Source of the DNA: Lacrimispora algidixylanolytica
GTDB lineage: Bacteria > Bacillota > Clostridia > Lachnospirales > Lachnospiraceae
Assembly: GCF_003609635.1 (NCBI RefSeq)
Contig: NZ_MCIA01000010.1
Coordinates: 1 to 64,000 of the forward strand
Length of the DNA stretch: 64,000 nt
Reading direction: 5' to 3'
The position numbers were made by a program, and so were the translations under genes. This document shows, piece by piece, positions 17,996 to 26,589 of the stretch (within the stretch, counting starts at the first letter, position 1; each line of letters opens with the position of its first letter). The notes under the pieces are model-generated. The model saw nothing but the letters and a program-made list of their open reading frames with translations. It did not search any database and was not told where the DNA came from.

Positions 17996-19318
17996 ATGTT
18001 GAAAACACTCCGTAATGCATTTAAGATCAAGGATGTAAGACAGAAACTTATCTTCACATTCATGATGCTGGTGGTTACTAGAATTGGTTCACAGTTACCG
18101 ATTCCAGGAGTTGAAACAAGCTTTTTTAAAGATTTTTTTGCTCGGCAGAACAACGATGCGTTTGGTTTTTTTAACGCCATGACAGGTAGTTCTTTTACGA
18201 ATATGTCTGTTTTTGCCTTGAGCATTACCCCTTACATCACTTCTTCCATTATCATGCAGCTTTTAACTATTGCTATCCCCAAACTTGAGGAGATGCAAAA
18301 AGATGGTGAAGATGGTAGAAAGAAGATAGCAGAATACACCCGTTACGTAACAGTTGGTTTGGCATTAATCGAGTCCATCGCTATGGCGATTGGATTCGGC
18401 GGCCAGGGACTGTTGAAAGACTTTAGTGCTTTAAGTATTATCATTGCAGTTGCTACTATGACTGCTGGTAGTGCACTCCTTATGTGGATTGGTGAGCGTA
18501 TCACAGAGAATGGTGTGGGAAATGGTATTTCCATCGTCCTTTTATTTAACATCATCTCCAGCTTCCCTTCCGATGCATCAACCTTATATACCAGATTCAT
18601 GACTGGTAAATCAGTAGCATTGGTAGCCATTGCAGGCATTATCATATTTGCCATAATTGTAGCGATTGTTGTTTTTGTCGTTGTCCTTCAGGGCGGCGAG
18701 AGAAGAATTCCTGTACAGTATTCCAAAAAGATGCAGGGACGGAAGATGGTTGGCGGTCAAGCCTCCAGTATTCCGCTCAAAGTAAATACAGCTGGTGTTA
18801 TCCCGGTTATCTTTGCTTCTTCCATCATGTCTTTCCCGGTTGTTATTTCCCAGTTCTTTGGAAATCGGATTGACTACAGCAGTATTGGTGGACACATCTT
18901 AACTGCACTTAATTCTTCCAGTTGGTTTAAAGTGGATAGACCTTTCTATTCCGTAGGCATGATCGTTTATGTGGCTCTTATCATTATATTTGCTTATTTC
19001 TATACTTCCATTACATTTAATCCATTGGAAGTTGCAAATAACATGAAAAAGTCAGGTGGTTTTATACCGGGCATCCGTCCTGGAAAGCCTACCAGCGATT
19101 ATCTTAACTCAATTTTAAACTATGTTGTATTTCTAGGTGCATGCGGTTTGACGATTATTTGTATTATCCCTATTATGGTTTCAGGCTTATTTAGCGTAAG
19201 CCACTTATCCTTTGGAGGTACTTCACTTATTATTATTGTCAGTGTTGTACTTGAGACATTAAAGGCGATAGAATCTCAGATGCTTGTACGTAATTATAAA
19301 GGATTTTTGAATGATTAA
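17996..19318 (+). CDS. secY: Protein translocase subunit SecY
   Basis: The product is 440 aa with ten hydrophobic segments, the channel-forming subunit of the Sec translocon. Visible signatures are GSQLPIPGVETSFF in the first periplasmic region, the plug-region ALSITPYITSSIIMQLL, and YSKKMQGRKMVGGQASSIPL in the cytoplasmic loop. It follows rplO by one base and is translationally coupled to it, the usual spc-operon arrangement. Confidence 0.98.
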   Translation: MLKTLRNAFKIKDVRQKLIFTFMMLVVTRIGSQLPIPGVETSFFKDFFARQNNDAFGFFNAMTGSSFTNMSVFALSITPYITSSIIMQLLTIAIPKLEEMQKDGEDGRKKIAEYTRYVTVGLALIESIAMAIGFGGQGLLKDFSALSIIIAVATMTAGSALLMWIGERITENGVGNGISIVLLFNIISSFPSDASTLYTRFMTGKSVALVAIAGIIIFAIIVAIVVFVVVLQGGERRIPVQYSKKMQGRKMVGGQASSIPLKVNTAGVIPVIFASSIMSFPVVISQFFGNRIDYSSIGGHILTALNSSSWFKVDRPFYSVGMIVYVALIIIFAYFYTSITFNPLEVANNMKKSGGFIPGIRPGKPTSDYLNSILNYVVFLGACGLTIICIIPIMVSGLFSVSHLSFGGTSLIIIVSVVLETLKAIESQMLVRNYKGFLND

Positions 19319-19369
19319 AGCACAAACCAAGGGAAGCGCGCATGGCATGTTTCCCTTGGAATTTGTGCT
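19319..19369 (+). other. Strong hairpin between secY and adk
   Basis: The arms AGCACAAA-C-CAAGGGAA and TTCCCTTGG-AA-TTTGTGCT enclose a 15-base GC-rich loop. No T run follows (TATTTAACC), so it is more likely an RNA-stability or processing element than a terminator. Confidence 0.55.
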
Positions 19370-19402
19370 ATTTAACCTTATGTTTCCAAGGAGGGACTGT
19401 TG

Positions 19403-20047
19403 ATGAAGATCATCATGTTAGGTGCCCCTGGTGCCGGTAAAGGTACTCAGGCGAAAAAGATATCTGAAAAATATCAGATTCCGCACATTTCTACCGGAGA
19501 TATTTTCCGTGCTAATATTAAAGACGGAACAGAACTAGGAAAAATGGCAAAAGAATATATGGATCAAGGGGCACTTGTTCCAGATGAACTCACTATAGGA
19601 ATGTTTATAGATCGTATTCAGAAGGAAGATTGCGACAACGGATACGTGCTGGACGGATTCCCAAGAACCATTCCGCAGGCAGAATGCTTGAAGAAGGCTA
19701 TCTCTGAAATGGGACAAAAGATTGATTTTGCGATAAACGTAGATGTACCAGATGAAAATATCGTCAGCAGAATGTCTGGCCGCCGAGCTTGTGTTACTTG
19801 CGGTGCTACATATCATGTTTTATTTAACCCAACCAAGGTTCCGGGCATATGTGATATTTGCGGTTCAGAACTTATGTTAAGAGACGATGACAAACCTGAG
19901 ACGGTAAAGAAACGCCTTTCCGTTTATCACAGTCAAACAAAGCCTCTCATTGAATATTATAAGAATGAAGGCATGTTAGTAGACATTGACGGAACCCAAG
20001 ATTTAGGTAAGGTGTTCACCGATATCGTTTCTATTTTAGGAGCTTAG
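19403..20047 (+). CDS. adk: Adenylate kinase (zinc-type lid)
   Basis: The product is 214 aa. The P-loop reads [13 protein letters not shown] and the nucleotide-binding [11 protein letters not shown] follows. The LID domain carries two CxxC pairs (CVTCGATYH and CDICG), the zinc-binding form found in Gram-positives. I chose the ATG at 19403 with AAGGAGGG 7 bases upstream; the TTG directly before it is too close. It balances AMP, ADP and ATP. Confidence 0.98.
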   Translation: MKIIMLGAPGAGKGTQAKKISEKYQIPHISTGDIFRANIKDGTELGKMAKEYMDQGALVPDELTIGMFIDRIQKEDCDNGYVLDGFPRTIPQAECLKKAISEMGQKIDFAINVDVPDENIVSRMSGRRACVTCGATYHVLFNPTKVPGICDICGSELMLRDDDKPETVKKRLSVYHSQTKPLIEYYKNEGMLVDIDGTQDLGKVFTDIVSILGA

Positions 20048-20050
20048 TTT

Positions 20051-20815
20051 ATGTCAGTTACGATTAAATCTGCAAGAGAGATAGAACGAATGAGAGAAGC
20101 CGGAAGGATTCTTAGTATTACCCATGAAGAACTTTCAAAGGCTCTAAAGCCCGGAATGACAACCTGGGATATCGACCATATGGGAGAAGAGATCATAAGA
20201 AGCTACGGCTGTACGCCATCCTTTTTAAACTATAATGGATATCCTGCATCTATTTGCGTTTCCGTAAACGACGAAGTGGTTCATGGGATTCCAGATAAGA
20301 AACGTTTTCTACAGGAAGGCGATATCGTAAGTCTTGATGCTGGCGTCATTTATGAAGGATATCATTCTGATGCTGCAAGGACTTATGGCATAGGAGAAAT
20401 TACTCCAAGTGCAGGCCAGCTGATTGAAGTGACAAGACAATGTTTCTTCGAAGGGATTAAATTTGCAAAATCTGGCAATCATCTAGGTGATATATCTGCT
20501 GCGATTCAAAAATATGCAGAAAGTTTTGGCTATGGTGTTGTCCGTGATCTGGTAGGGCATGGAATTGGAGCTAATCTCCATGAGGAGCCTGAGGTACCGA
20601 ATTTCGTTCAGAGAAGACGAGGAATCATACTGAGACCGGGAATGACTCTTGCTATTGAGCCGATGATCAATGAAGGAACACCGGATGTGGAATGGCTTGA
20701 TGATGACTGGACCGTTGTAACGGAAGACGGAACGCTGTCTGCTCATTATGAAAATACCATTCTGATTACTGAAGGGGAGCCGGAGATATTAAGTCTGGTA
20801 AATGGAAGTAGGTAA
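20051..20815 (+). CDS. map: Methionine aminopeptidase, type I
   Basis: The product is 254 aa. The pita-bread fold motifs are visible: SVNDEVVHGIPDKK, the metal-binding SLDAGVIYEGYHSDAARTYG (two Asp), VGHGIGANLHEEPEVPN (His) and the two Glu in TLAIEPMINEG and SAHYENTILITE. It removes the initiator Met. It begins three bases after the adk stop. Confidence 0.98.
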   Translation: MSVTIKSAREIERMREAGRILSITHEELSKALKPGMTTWDIDHMGEEIIRSYGCTPSFLNYNGYPASICVSVNDEVVHGIPDKKRFLQEGDIVSLDAGVIYEGYHSDAARTYGIGEITPSAGQLIEVTRQCFFEGIKFAKSGNHLGDISAAIQKYAESFGYGVVRDLVGHGIGANLHEEPEVPNFVQRRRGIILRPGMTLAIEPMINEGTPDVEWLDDDWTVVTEDGTLSAHYENTILITEGEPEILSLVNGSR

Positions 20816-20825
20816 GTTATTGCCC

Positions 20826-21107
20826 ATGGAATTAGAAGTAGGATTACTGGTACAATCAATTGCGGGACACGATAAAGGTAGCTATTTCTTCATATTTAAA
20901 GAAGAAGCCGAATATATATATCTGGTGGATGGAAAATACCGATGTCTGGACCGTCCGAAGAAGAAAAAGAAAAAGCATGTAAAATCCCTGGTATGGGAGA
21001 AGCAGTCTCCTGGTGATAAGATCCGGGAGAAGCTAAAAGTCACCGATGAAGAAATCAAATACTTCATCCGATGTTTCAAAAGAGAAGAACAGGTTGTTAG
21101 GAGGTAA
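20826..21107 (+). CDS. KOW-domain (L14e/L24-like) RNA-binding protein
   Basis: The product is 93 aa starting [20 protein letters not shown], a KOW-like motif, followed by the very basic [14 protein letters not shown] and a C-terminal acidic/basic helix. Proteins of this kind sit between map and infA in many clostridia. I use the ATG at 20826 because it starts the conserved KOW region; an earlier in-frame ATG at 20802 would overlap the end of map. The function is unproven, but RNA or ribosome binding is likely. Confidence 0.85.
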   Translation: MELEVGLLVQSIAGHDKGSYFFIFKEEAEYIYLVDGKYRCLDRPKKKKKKHVKSLVWEKQSPGDKIREKLKVTDEEIKYFIRCFKREEQVVRR

Positions 21108-21112
21108 GCTTT

Positions 21113-21331
21113 ATGTCAAAAGCAGATGTTATTGAAATTGAAGGAGTCGTTGTGGAAAAACTTCCCAATGCTATGTTCCAGGTTGAACTGGAAAATGGTC
21201 ATCAGGTATTGGCCCACATTAGCGGTAAGCTCCGTATGCATTACATTCGTATTTTACCTGGAGATAAGGTGACTATTGAAATGTCTCCTTATGATCTAAG
21301 TAAGGGAAGAATCATCTGGAGAGATAAATAA
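21113..21331 (+). CDS. infA: Translation initiation factor IF-1
   Basis: The product is 72 aa, the exact family length, with the OB-fold sequence [20 protein letters not shown] and [19 protein letters not shown]. It binds the 30S A site during initiation. AGGAGG lies about 9 bases upstream. It is the last gene before the internal promoter. Confidence 0.98.
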   Translation: MSKADVIEIEGVVVEKLPNAMFQVELENGHQVLAHISGKLRMHYIRILPGDKVTIEMSPYDLSKGRIIWRDK

Positions 21332-21409
21332 GTCATTATAATGTCTTCAGAGACCTTTTTACCATGACACACCAGGGTAAAGGGTTAATAAATATATAGG
21401 AAAAAGCTC

Positions 21410-21438
21410 TTGCAATTTCTGCCGATTGGTGGTATAAT
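21410..21438 (+). promoter_or_regulatory. Internal sigma-A promoter for rpmJ-rpsM-rpsK-rpsD-rpoA-rplQ
   Basis: TTGCAA (21410-21415), a 17-base spacer and the consensus TATAAT (21433-21438). The -35 is identical to that of the S10 promoter at 8001. Transcription would start near 21445, about 195 bases before rpmJ. Confidence 0.85.
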
Positions 21439-21444
21439 GCTGGA

Positions 21445-21639
21445 GCGACTTTGTTGAAATACTGGGTGTATTATGCCTGTAAGGCAGCACTGGTTTTATA
21501 TAAAACACACTGCGGTATACTCAGAAGGCTCTTTGCAAAAGGAGGCTCTTAAGGTCATGGGGGTAAGCTAGCTTATCCGGATACCAGAAGGTGCTTCCGG
21601 CATCATGCCAAAGAGCTCATAAAGGAAAGGAGAATTGCT
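21445..21639 (+). promoter_or_regulatory. Structured leader of the rpmJ (alpha-operon) transcript
   Basis: This leader can form a long-range stem of GCTCTTTG (about 21529) with CAAAGAGC (about 21609-21617). The stem encloses GGTAAGC-TA-GCTTATCC and a GGTGC/GCATC hairpin. Upstream is a TTTTATATAAAA palindrome. It ends in GGAAAGGAG before the rpmJ GTG. The gap 21332-21409 upstream holds only an imperfect CCTTTTTACC/GGGTAAAGGG hairpin after infA. Control by a ribosomal protein is plausible but unproven. Confidence 0.5.
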
Positions 21640-21753
21640 GTGAAGGTTAGATCATCAGTCAAACCAATTTGCGAAAAGTGCAAAATCATCAAAAGAAAAG
21701 GCAGTATCAGAGTAATCTGTGAAAATCCTAAGCATAAGCAGAGACAAGGTTAA
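21640..21753 (+). CDS. rpmJ: 50S ribosomal protein L36
   Basis: The product is 37 aa from a GTG start. It reads [15 protein letters not shown] and continues to a C-terminal [10 protein letters not shown], with the zinc ligands Cys11, Cys14, Cys27 and His32. It is the C+ (zinc) form. GGAAAGGAG lies 7 bases upstream. Confidence 0.97.
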   Translation: MKVRSSVKPICEKCKIIKRKGSIRVICENPKHKQRQG

Positions 21754-21781
21754 AAAATATTAATGGAGGTGTACTACACAA

Positions 21782-22150
21782 ATGGCTCGTATTTCAGGTG
21801 TTGATTTACCAAGAGAAAAACGTGTTGAGATCGGCTTAACTTATATCTACGGTATTGGTAGAACAAGTTCAAACCGCATTCTCACAAGCGCAGGCGTTAG
21901 TCCTGACACTCGTGTCAAGGATTTAACAGACGATGAAGTTAAAAGAATTGCAGAAGAAATTACTGCTAGTCAGACAGTTGAAGGTGATTTACGTAGAGAA
22001 ATCGCTATGAACATCAAGAGACTTCAGGAAATCGGTTGCTACCGCGGAATTCGTCATAGAAAGAGTCTTCCTGTTCGTGGTCAGAAGACAAAGACCAACG
22101 CAAGAACAAGAAAAGGCCCAAGAAAGACTGTAGCAAATAAGAAGAAATAG
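21782..22150 (+). CDS. rpsM: 30S ribosomal protein S13
   Basis: The product is 122 aa starting [20 protein letters not shown], with [14 protein letters not shown] and the basic C-terminus [19 protein letters not shown] of S13. AATGGAGG lies upstream. It ends in TAG, which opens copy B of the intergenic element. Confidence 0.98.
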   Translation: MARISGVDLPREKRVEIGLTYIYGIGRTSSNRILTSAGVSPDTRVKDLTDDEVKRIAEEITASQTVEGDLRREIAMNIKRLQEIGCYRGIRHRKSLPVRGQKTKTNARTRKGPRKTVANKKK

Positions 22151-22246
22151 GCATCGAACACTTAGTGAGGTATCTCACGAACTTAGTGTGACAGCGTGCC
22201 CCGCTTTATCGGGCAAAGCCGTTCTTTGACCGTTAGGAAAAAGAAC
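22148..22246 (+). repeat. Structured intergenic element, copy B (rpsM-rpsK)
   Basis: Right after the rpsM stop comes GGCATCGAACACTTAGTGA, differing from copy A (15695) at two positions. Later comes AAAGCCGTTCTTTGACC, with GTTCTTT (22220-22226) pairing with AAAGAAC (22240-22246). Where copy A has a C-G pair at the end of this stem, copy B has T-A, so pairing is kept. Copy B has an extra GCCC/GGGC hairpin (about 22198-22214) and GTGAG/CTCAC and ACACT/AGTGT stems. The remaining 137 bases to rpsK show no ORF. Confidence 0.6.
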
Positions 22247-22383
22247 ATCAATATAACAAACAATACAGAATCACGTTACATGTTTTAAAAACAGGAATAA
22301 CAGGATTCGATATTCGTACCCTGCGTCGGCTCTTATTATGAGGGCAGGGCGGAGCAAGTAAAAAGAAAGTAGGTTAGTTTAAA

Positions 22384-22785
22384 ATGGCTAAAAAAATGTC
22401 CACTACTAAAAAAGTGACAAAAAAGCGCGTAAAGAAAAACGTTGAACGCGGACAAGCACACATCCAGTCATCTTTTAATAACACAATCGTGACGTTAACG
22501 GATACACAGGGTAATGCATTATCCTGGGCAAGTGCTGGTGGTCTGGGATTTAGAGGTTCAAGGAAATCTACTCCATATGCAGCTCAGATGGCGGCAGAAA
22601 CTGCTACTAAGGCGGCTCTTATACATGGTTTAAAATCAGTAGACGTTATGGTTAAGGGGCCTGGTTCAGGTCGTGAAGCAGCTATTCGTGCACTTCAGGC
22701 ATGCGGATTAGAAGTAACCAGCATAAAGGACGTAACACCAGTTCCACATAATGGTTGTCGTCCACCAAAACGTAGAAGAGTTTAA
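22384..22785 (+). CDS. rpsK: 30S ribosomal protein S11
   Basis: The product is 133 aa with a lysine-rich N-terminus, then [20 protein letters not shown] and [20 protein letters not shown], ending [12 protein letters not shown], all diagnostic of S11 of the 30S platform. Its ribosome binding site is weak (AAAGTAGG), unlike its neighbours, and the 233-base gap upstream is the longest inside the cluster after the rpmJ leader. Confidence 0.98.
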   Translation: MAKKMSTTKKVTKKRVKKNVERGQAHIQSSFNNTIVTLTDTQGNALSWASAGGLGFRGSRKSTPYAAQMAAETATKAALIHGLKSVDVMVKGPGSGREAAIRALQACGLEVTSIKDVTPVPHNGCRPPKRRRV

Positions 22786-22801
22786 TTAGGAGGAAATTAC
22801 A

Positions 22802-23395
22802 GTGGCAGTTGATAGAGTTCCTGTTCTTAAAAGATGTAGATCCCTTGGTCTTGATCCAATCTATTTAGGAATAGATAAAAAATCAAAAAGAGAATTAAAA
22901 AGAGCGAATAGAAAGATGAGCGAATATGGCACTCAGCTTAGAGAAAAGCAGAAGGCTAAATTCATCTACGGCGTTCTTGAGAGACCTTTCCGTAACTATT
23001 ATGCTAAGGCTTCAAAAATGAATGGTATGGTTGGTGAAAACCTCATGACCCTTCTTGAGAGAAGACTTGACAATGTAGTATTCCGTATGGGATTTGGAAG
23101 AACAAGAAGAGAGACCAGACAGATGGTTGACCACAAGAGTCTTCTTGTAAATGGTAAATGCGTTAACATTCCATCTTTCTTAGTAAAGGTTGGAGATGTA
23201 ATTGAAGTGAAAGAAAAATGCAAAACCAATGCAAGATTCAAAAGTGTTCAGGAGACAACAGCAGGACGTTTAGTTCCAGCTTGGCTTGATGTTGACCATG
23301 AGAATTTACGTGGTACTGTTAAAGAGTTACCAACAAGAGATGAGATTGATGTTCCAGTGAATGAAATGCTTATCGTCGAGTTGTACTCCAAATAA
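22802..23395 (+). CDS. rpsD: 30S ribosomal protein S4
   Basis: The product is 197 aa from a GTG start with AGGAGG 7 bases upstream. It contains LERRLDNVVFRMGFGRTRRE and the S4 RNA-binding fold MVDHKSLLVNGKCVNIPSFL. The N-terminus lacks the zinc-type CxxC set and so is the C- form. In E. coli S4 represses the alpha operon; that control is not shown here. Confidence 0.97.
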   Translation: MAVDRVPVLKRCRSLGLDPIYLGIDKKSKRELKRANRKMSEYGTQLREKQKAKFIYGVLERPFRNYYAKASKMNGMVGENLMTLLERRLDNVVFRMGFGRTRRETRQMVDHKSLLVNGKCVNIPSFLVKVGDVIEVKEKCKTNARFKSVQETTAGRLVPAWLDVDHENLRGTVKELPTRDEIDVPVNEMLIVELYSK

Positions 23396-23425
23396 TTGAA
23401 AGTCTGTTGATAGAAGCTGGCTTTC

Positions 23426-23450
23426 GCCCGGGGGTCCTTCGCCTCCGGGC
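23426..23450 (+). other. GC-rich hairpin between rpsD and rpoA
   Basis: GCCCGGGGG pairs with CCTCCGGGC around a 7-base loop, with one G-T wobble. There is no T run after it. It lies about 50 bases before the rpoA start and is the most GC-rich stretch in the neighbourhood. Confidence 0.6.
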
Positions 23451-23503
23451 AAGGTTTGAGTATAAGACCCTCGATACAAATTACCCAAAAGGAGGGGCTA
23501 TTA

Positions 23504-24472
23504 GTGTTCGATTTTGAAAAACCAAATATTGAGATCGCTGAGATCTCAGAAGACAAGAAATATGGCAAGTTTGTAGTTGAACCGCTTGAAAGAGGTTATG
23601 GTACGACTTTAGGTAATTCCTTAAGAAGAATCATGCTCTCTTCCCTACCGGGCGCTGCAGTTAGTCAGGTAAAAATCGACGGCGTTTTGCATGAATTCAG
23701 TTCTATTCCAGGTGTAAAAGAGGATGTAACTGAGATCATTATGAACATCAAGAGCTTATCTATTAGAAACAATAGCGATACCAACGAAGCAAAAGTTGCA
23801 TACATCGAGTTTGAAGGCGAAGGTGTTGTTACTGCTGCTGATATCCAGGCTGATCCTGATATTGAGATTATGAACCCGGATATGGTTATCGCTACACTTA
23901 GTGGCGGAACAGACAGCAAGTTCTATATGGAACTTACTATCACTAAGGGCCGTGGCTATGTGAGTGCAGACAAAAACAAGAGTGATGATTTACCGATTGG
24001 GGTAATCGCGGTTGATTCTATTTATACACCAGTAGAACGCGTTAACATGACGGTACAGAACACCCGAGTAGGTCAGGTCACTGACTATGATAAGTTGGCA
24101 TTAGATGTATTTACAAACGGTACTTTAGCACCAGATGAGGCTGTAAGCCTTGCAGCTAAAGTATTAAGCGAGCATTTAAGCCTGTTCATTGATTTATCTG
24201 AAAACGCTAAGACTGCTGAAGTCATGGTGGAGAAGGAAGACAATGAGAAGGAAAAAGTGCTTGAGATGAACATTGATGAACTGGAGCTTTCTGTCCGTTC
24301 ATACAATTGTCTTAAGAGAGCTGGAATCAATACCGTTGAAGAACTGTGCAACCGCACTTCTGAGGATATGATGAAAGTTCGTAACCTTGGCCGCAAGTCT
24401 TTAGAAGAAGTGTTAGCCAAGTTAAAAGAGTTAGGCTTACAGCTTAACCCAAGCGATGATTCCAATGTATAA
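23504..24472 (+). CDS. rpoA: RNA polymerase subunit alpha
   Basis: The product is 322 aa from a GTG start reading [15 protein letters not shown], with AAGGAGGGG 8 bases upstream. The longer frame back to 23456 has no site. The N-terminal domain has [20 protein letters not shown]. The C-terminal DNA-binding domain has [20 protein letters not shown] and [20 protein letters not shown]. The linker is acidic. Confidence 0.98.
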   Translation: MFDFEKPNIEIAEISEDKKYGKFVVEPLERGYGTTLGNSLRRIMLSSLPGAAVSQVKIDGVLHEFSSIPGVKEDVTEIIMNIKSLSIRNNSDTNEAKVAYIEFEGEGVVTAADIQADPDIEIMNPDMVIATLSGGTDSKFYMELTITKGRGYVSADKNKSDDLPIGVIAVDSIYTPVERVNMTVQNTRVGQVTDYDKLALDVFTNGTLAPDEAVSLAAKVLSEHLSLFIDLSENAKTAEVMVEKEDNEKEKVLEMNIDELELSVRSYNCLKRAGINTVEELCNRTSEDMMKVRNLGRKSLEEVLAKLKELGLQLNPSDDSNV

Positions 24473-24589
24473 TTGATCCTTCTGGATTGAGGCGGGTGTG
24501 TTTACATACCCAATACATGGAGATTTAGCACCGATACAGTAAGACCGAAGAAGCATGTATCTGTGTTCCACAAATGGAGGAATATTATA

Positions 24590-25126
24590 ATGGCAGGATA
24601 TAGAAAGCTGGGAAAAACTTCCAGCCAGAGAAAAGCATTAATCAGAAGCCAGGTAACTGCATTATTACACAATGGCAAAATCGTGACAACTGAGGCAAGA
24701 GCAAAAGAAATTCGTAAAGTTGCAGAAGGCCTTATCGCTTTAGCAGTGAAAGAGAAAGATAACTTTGAAATTGTTAAGGTAACAGCAAAGGTTGCACGTA
24801 AAGATAAAGATGGCAAAAGAGTCAAAGAAGTTGTAAACGGCAAGAAAGTTACCGTATACGATGAAGTAGAGAAAGAGATCAAAAAAGATCTTCCTTCTAG
24901 ACTTCATGCAAGAAGACAGATGTTAAAAGTTCTTTATGATGTGACTGAAGTTCCGGCTGAAGCTGCAGGTAAGAAGAAAAATACAAAATCTGTTGATCTT
25001 CCTAAGAAGCTTTTTGATGAGGTTGCTCCTAAGTATGTTTCCCGTAACGGTGGATTTACCCGTATCGTAAAGATCGGTCTTCGTAAAGGTGATGCAGCTA
25101 TGGAAGTTCTTCTTGAGCTTGTATAA
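24590..25126 (+). CDS. rplQ: 50S ribosomal protein L17 with an insertion
   Basis: The product is 178 aa, against about 115-130 in most bacteria. The conserved parts MAGYRKLGKTSSQRKALIRS and RLHARRQMLKVLYD are split from NGGFTRIVKIGLRKGDAAME by extra charged sequence rich in Lys, Val and Asp (about residues 62-140). I chose the ATG at 24590, with TGGAGG 9 bases upstream. The 117-base gap after rpoA has GGGTGTG/CATACCC and ATACATG/CATGTAT stems. Confidence 0.96.
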   Translation: MAGYRKLGKTSSQRKALIRSQVTALLHNGKIVTTEARAKEIRKVAEGLIALAVKEKDNFEIVKVTAKVARKDKDGKRVKEVVNGKKVTVYDEVEKEIKKDLPSRLHARRQMLKVLYDVTEVPAEAAGKKKNTKSVDLPKKLFDEVAPKYVSRNGGFTRIVKIGLRKGDAAMEVLLELV

Positions 25127-25138
25127 TTAGATTTTTTC

Positions 25139-25179
25139 ATTCCCGATATTGGAGTTTCTCCTTTATCGGGAATTTTTTT
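25139..25179 (+). terminator. Terminator at the end of the ribosomal cluster
   Basis: ATTCCCGATA pairs with TATCGGGAAT around a 15-base loop and is followed by seven T. It lies 13 bases after the rplQ stop. Confidence 0.92.
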
Positions 25180-25229
25180 GTTCATTTTCTCTTGAGAGAA
25201 AAGCAAGAATAAAGAAAGAATATCGTAAG

Positions 25230-25259
25230 TTGACGGTCAATTGCTTTCCGGGCTATAAT
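25230..25259 (+). promoter_or_regulatory. Sigma-A promoter for the second wall-binding protein
   Basis: TTGACG (25230-25235), an 18-base spacer and TATAAT (25254-25259), about 65 bases upstream of the start codon. Confidence 0.75.
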
Positions 25260-25324
25260 GTTAAATATAGAATATTATGGCTATATTGCCAGATTCATTA
25301 AATATAGGAACGGGAGGAATTTAT

Positions 25325-26572
25325 ATGAAGAATATTACGAGAGTGATGGCCTGGGCGTGTTTGATCACCCTGCTGGGGGTAAGTGTCCCATTTGAGGCTT
25401 CTGCCGCAGCGGCAAAGACTATATCGTCCGTGACAATCAATGTTGGATTAGAGGAAATTGGAACAGGAGATACCTTACCATCTGAGACTGATTTTAAGAC
25501 AAATGAGCAAACAGGAAATTACGTTTATGCCAATAACGATAAATACGAAGTGACAAGCTTGGATTGGGTTACTTCTGATAATAAAAAGATGAAGCTTGGT
25601 TCCGAGCCAAAGATGAAGGTAACTTTAAGAGCTACTGATTCTGATAACTATGCATTCAAAGGTGGCTATCAGTCCAGTAATGTCAGCATCAAAGGCGGAA
25701 ACTATGTCTCCACTAACCGGTCTGGCTCAGATACCTTATATGTGACATTTACATTTAAGCCAATTAAAGGAACCTATGAATCACCAGAAGAAGCAGATTG
25801 GAGAGATTCTGGTTCCAACCTTGGAAGTGCTAAATGGAATTCTGTAGATGGAAGCTCTGACGTCTATGATGTGTATTTATACCGTGGCAGCACGATTGTA
25901 AAAAAAGTTGAGAGGCTGAAAGCAACCTCTTATAACTTCTACCCTTATATGACAAAAGCAGGAACTTACACCTTTAAAGTGCGTACCGTTCCAGCTTCTG
26001 ACAGCGATTCCAAGTATGGAAAAAACAGTGATTGGACAGAGTCCGGCGAAACTTATGTACCTCAAGAAAAAGTATCAGATGGACGTGGCCAGGACAATGG
26101 TAACAGCTCAGTCGTGACAAGTCAGGATGTAGGCTGGATTAAGAATGGCAATAGCTGGTCTTACCGTTATCCAGATGGATCCTATCTTAAGAACAACTGG
26201 GGGAACATTAACAGCAGATGGTATTTATTTGACTCCAATGGTACCATGCTCACAGGATGGCAGCAAAAGAATTCTCTTTGGTATTATTTTAACAATGAGG
26301 GAGCCATGGTGACAGGCTGGGTTAAGTCATCTGATAACAAGTGGTATTATTTAAATCCATCTTCGACTAGTGGAGTGGAAGGTTCTATGACTACTGGCTG
26401 GATTGGTCACAATAACAGATGGTACTATGCAGACAACAAAGGTATTATGCAAGAAGGTTGGAATCAGATAGACGGAAACTGGTATTATTTCTATCCTGGT
26501 GAAGGATCAAAGGCAGTTAGCACTACCATAGGAGGATTTACGGTAGATGGCGCTGGTGTTTGGCGTAAGTAA
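25325..26572 (+). CDS. Secreted cell-wall-binding repeat protein (paralogue 2)
   Basis: The product is 415 aa from the ATG at 25325, with CGGGAGG 8 bases upstream. A signal peptide ends near SVPFEASA. Residues about 30-270 form a region without repeats, partly beta-rich (FAFKGGYQ-like and DVYDVYLYRGS-like strands resembling fibronectin-type folds). The last 150 residues are CW_binding_1 repeats such as SRWYLFDSNGTMLTGW and NKWYYLNPSS. The next gene shares this plan and probably the transcript. Ligand and function are unknown; surface attachment via the repeats is likely. Confidence 0.87.
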   Translation: MKNITRVMAWACLITLLGVSVPFEASAAAAKTISSVTINVGLEEIGTGDTLPSETDFKTNEQTGNYVYANNDKYEVTSLDWVTSDNKKMKLGSEPKMKVTLRATDSDNYAFKGGYQSSNVSIKGGNYVSTNRSGSDTLYVTFTFKPIKGTYESPEEADWRDSGSNLGSAKWNSVDGSSDVYDVYLYRGSTIVKKVERLKATSYNFYPYMTKAGTYTFKVRTVPASDSDSKYGKNSDWTESGETYVPQEKVSDGRGQDNGNSSVVTSQDVGWIKNGNSWSYRYPDGSYLKNNWGNINSRWYLFDSNGTMLTGWQQKNSLWYYFNNEGAMVTGWVKSSDNKWYYLNPSSTSGVEGSMTTGWIGHNNRWYYADNKGIMQEGWNQIDGNWYYFYPGEGSKAVSTTIGGFTVDGAGVWRK

Positions 26573-26589
26573 TAACGGAAAGGAAGTTG

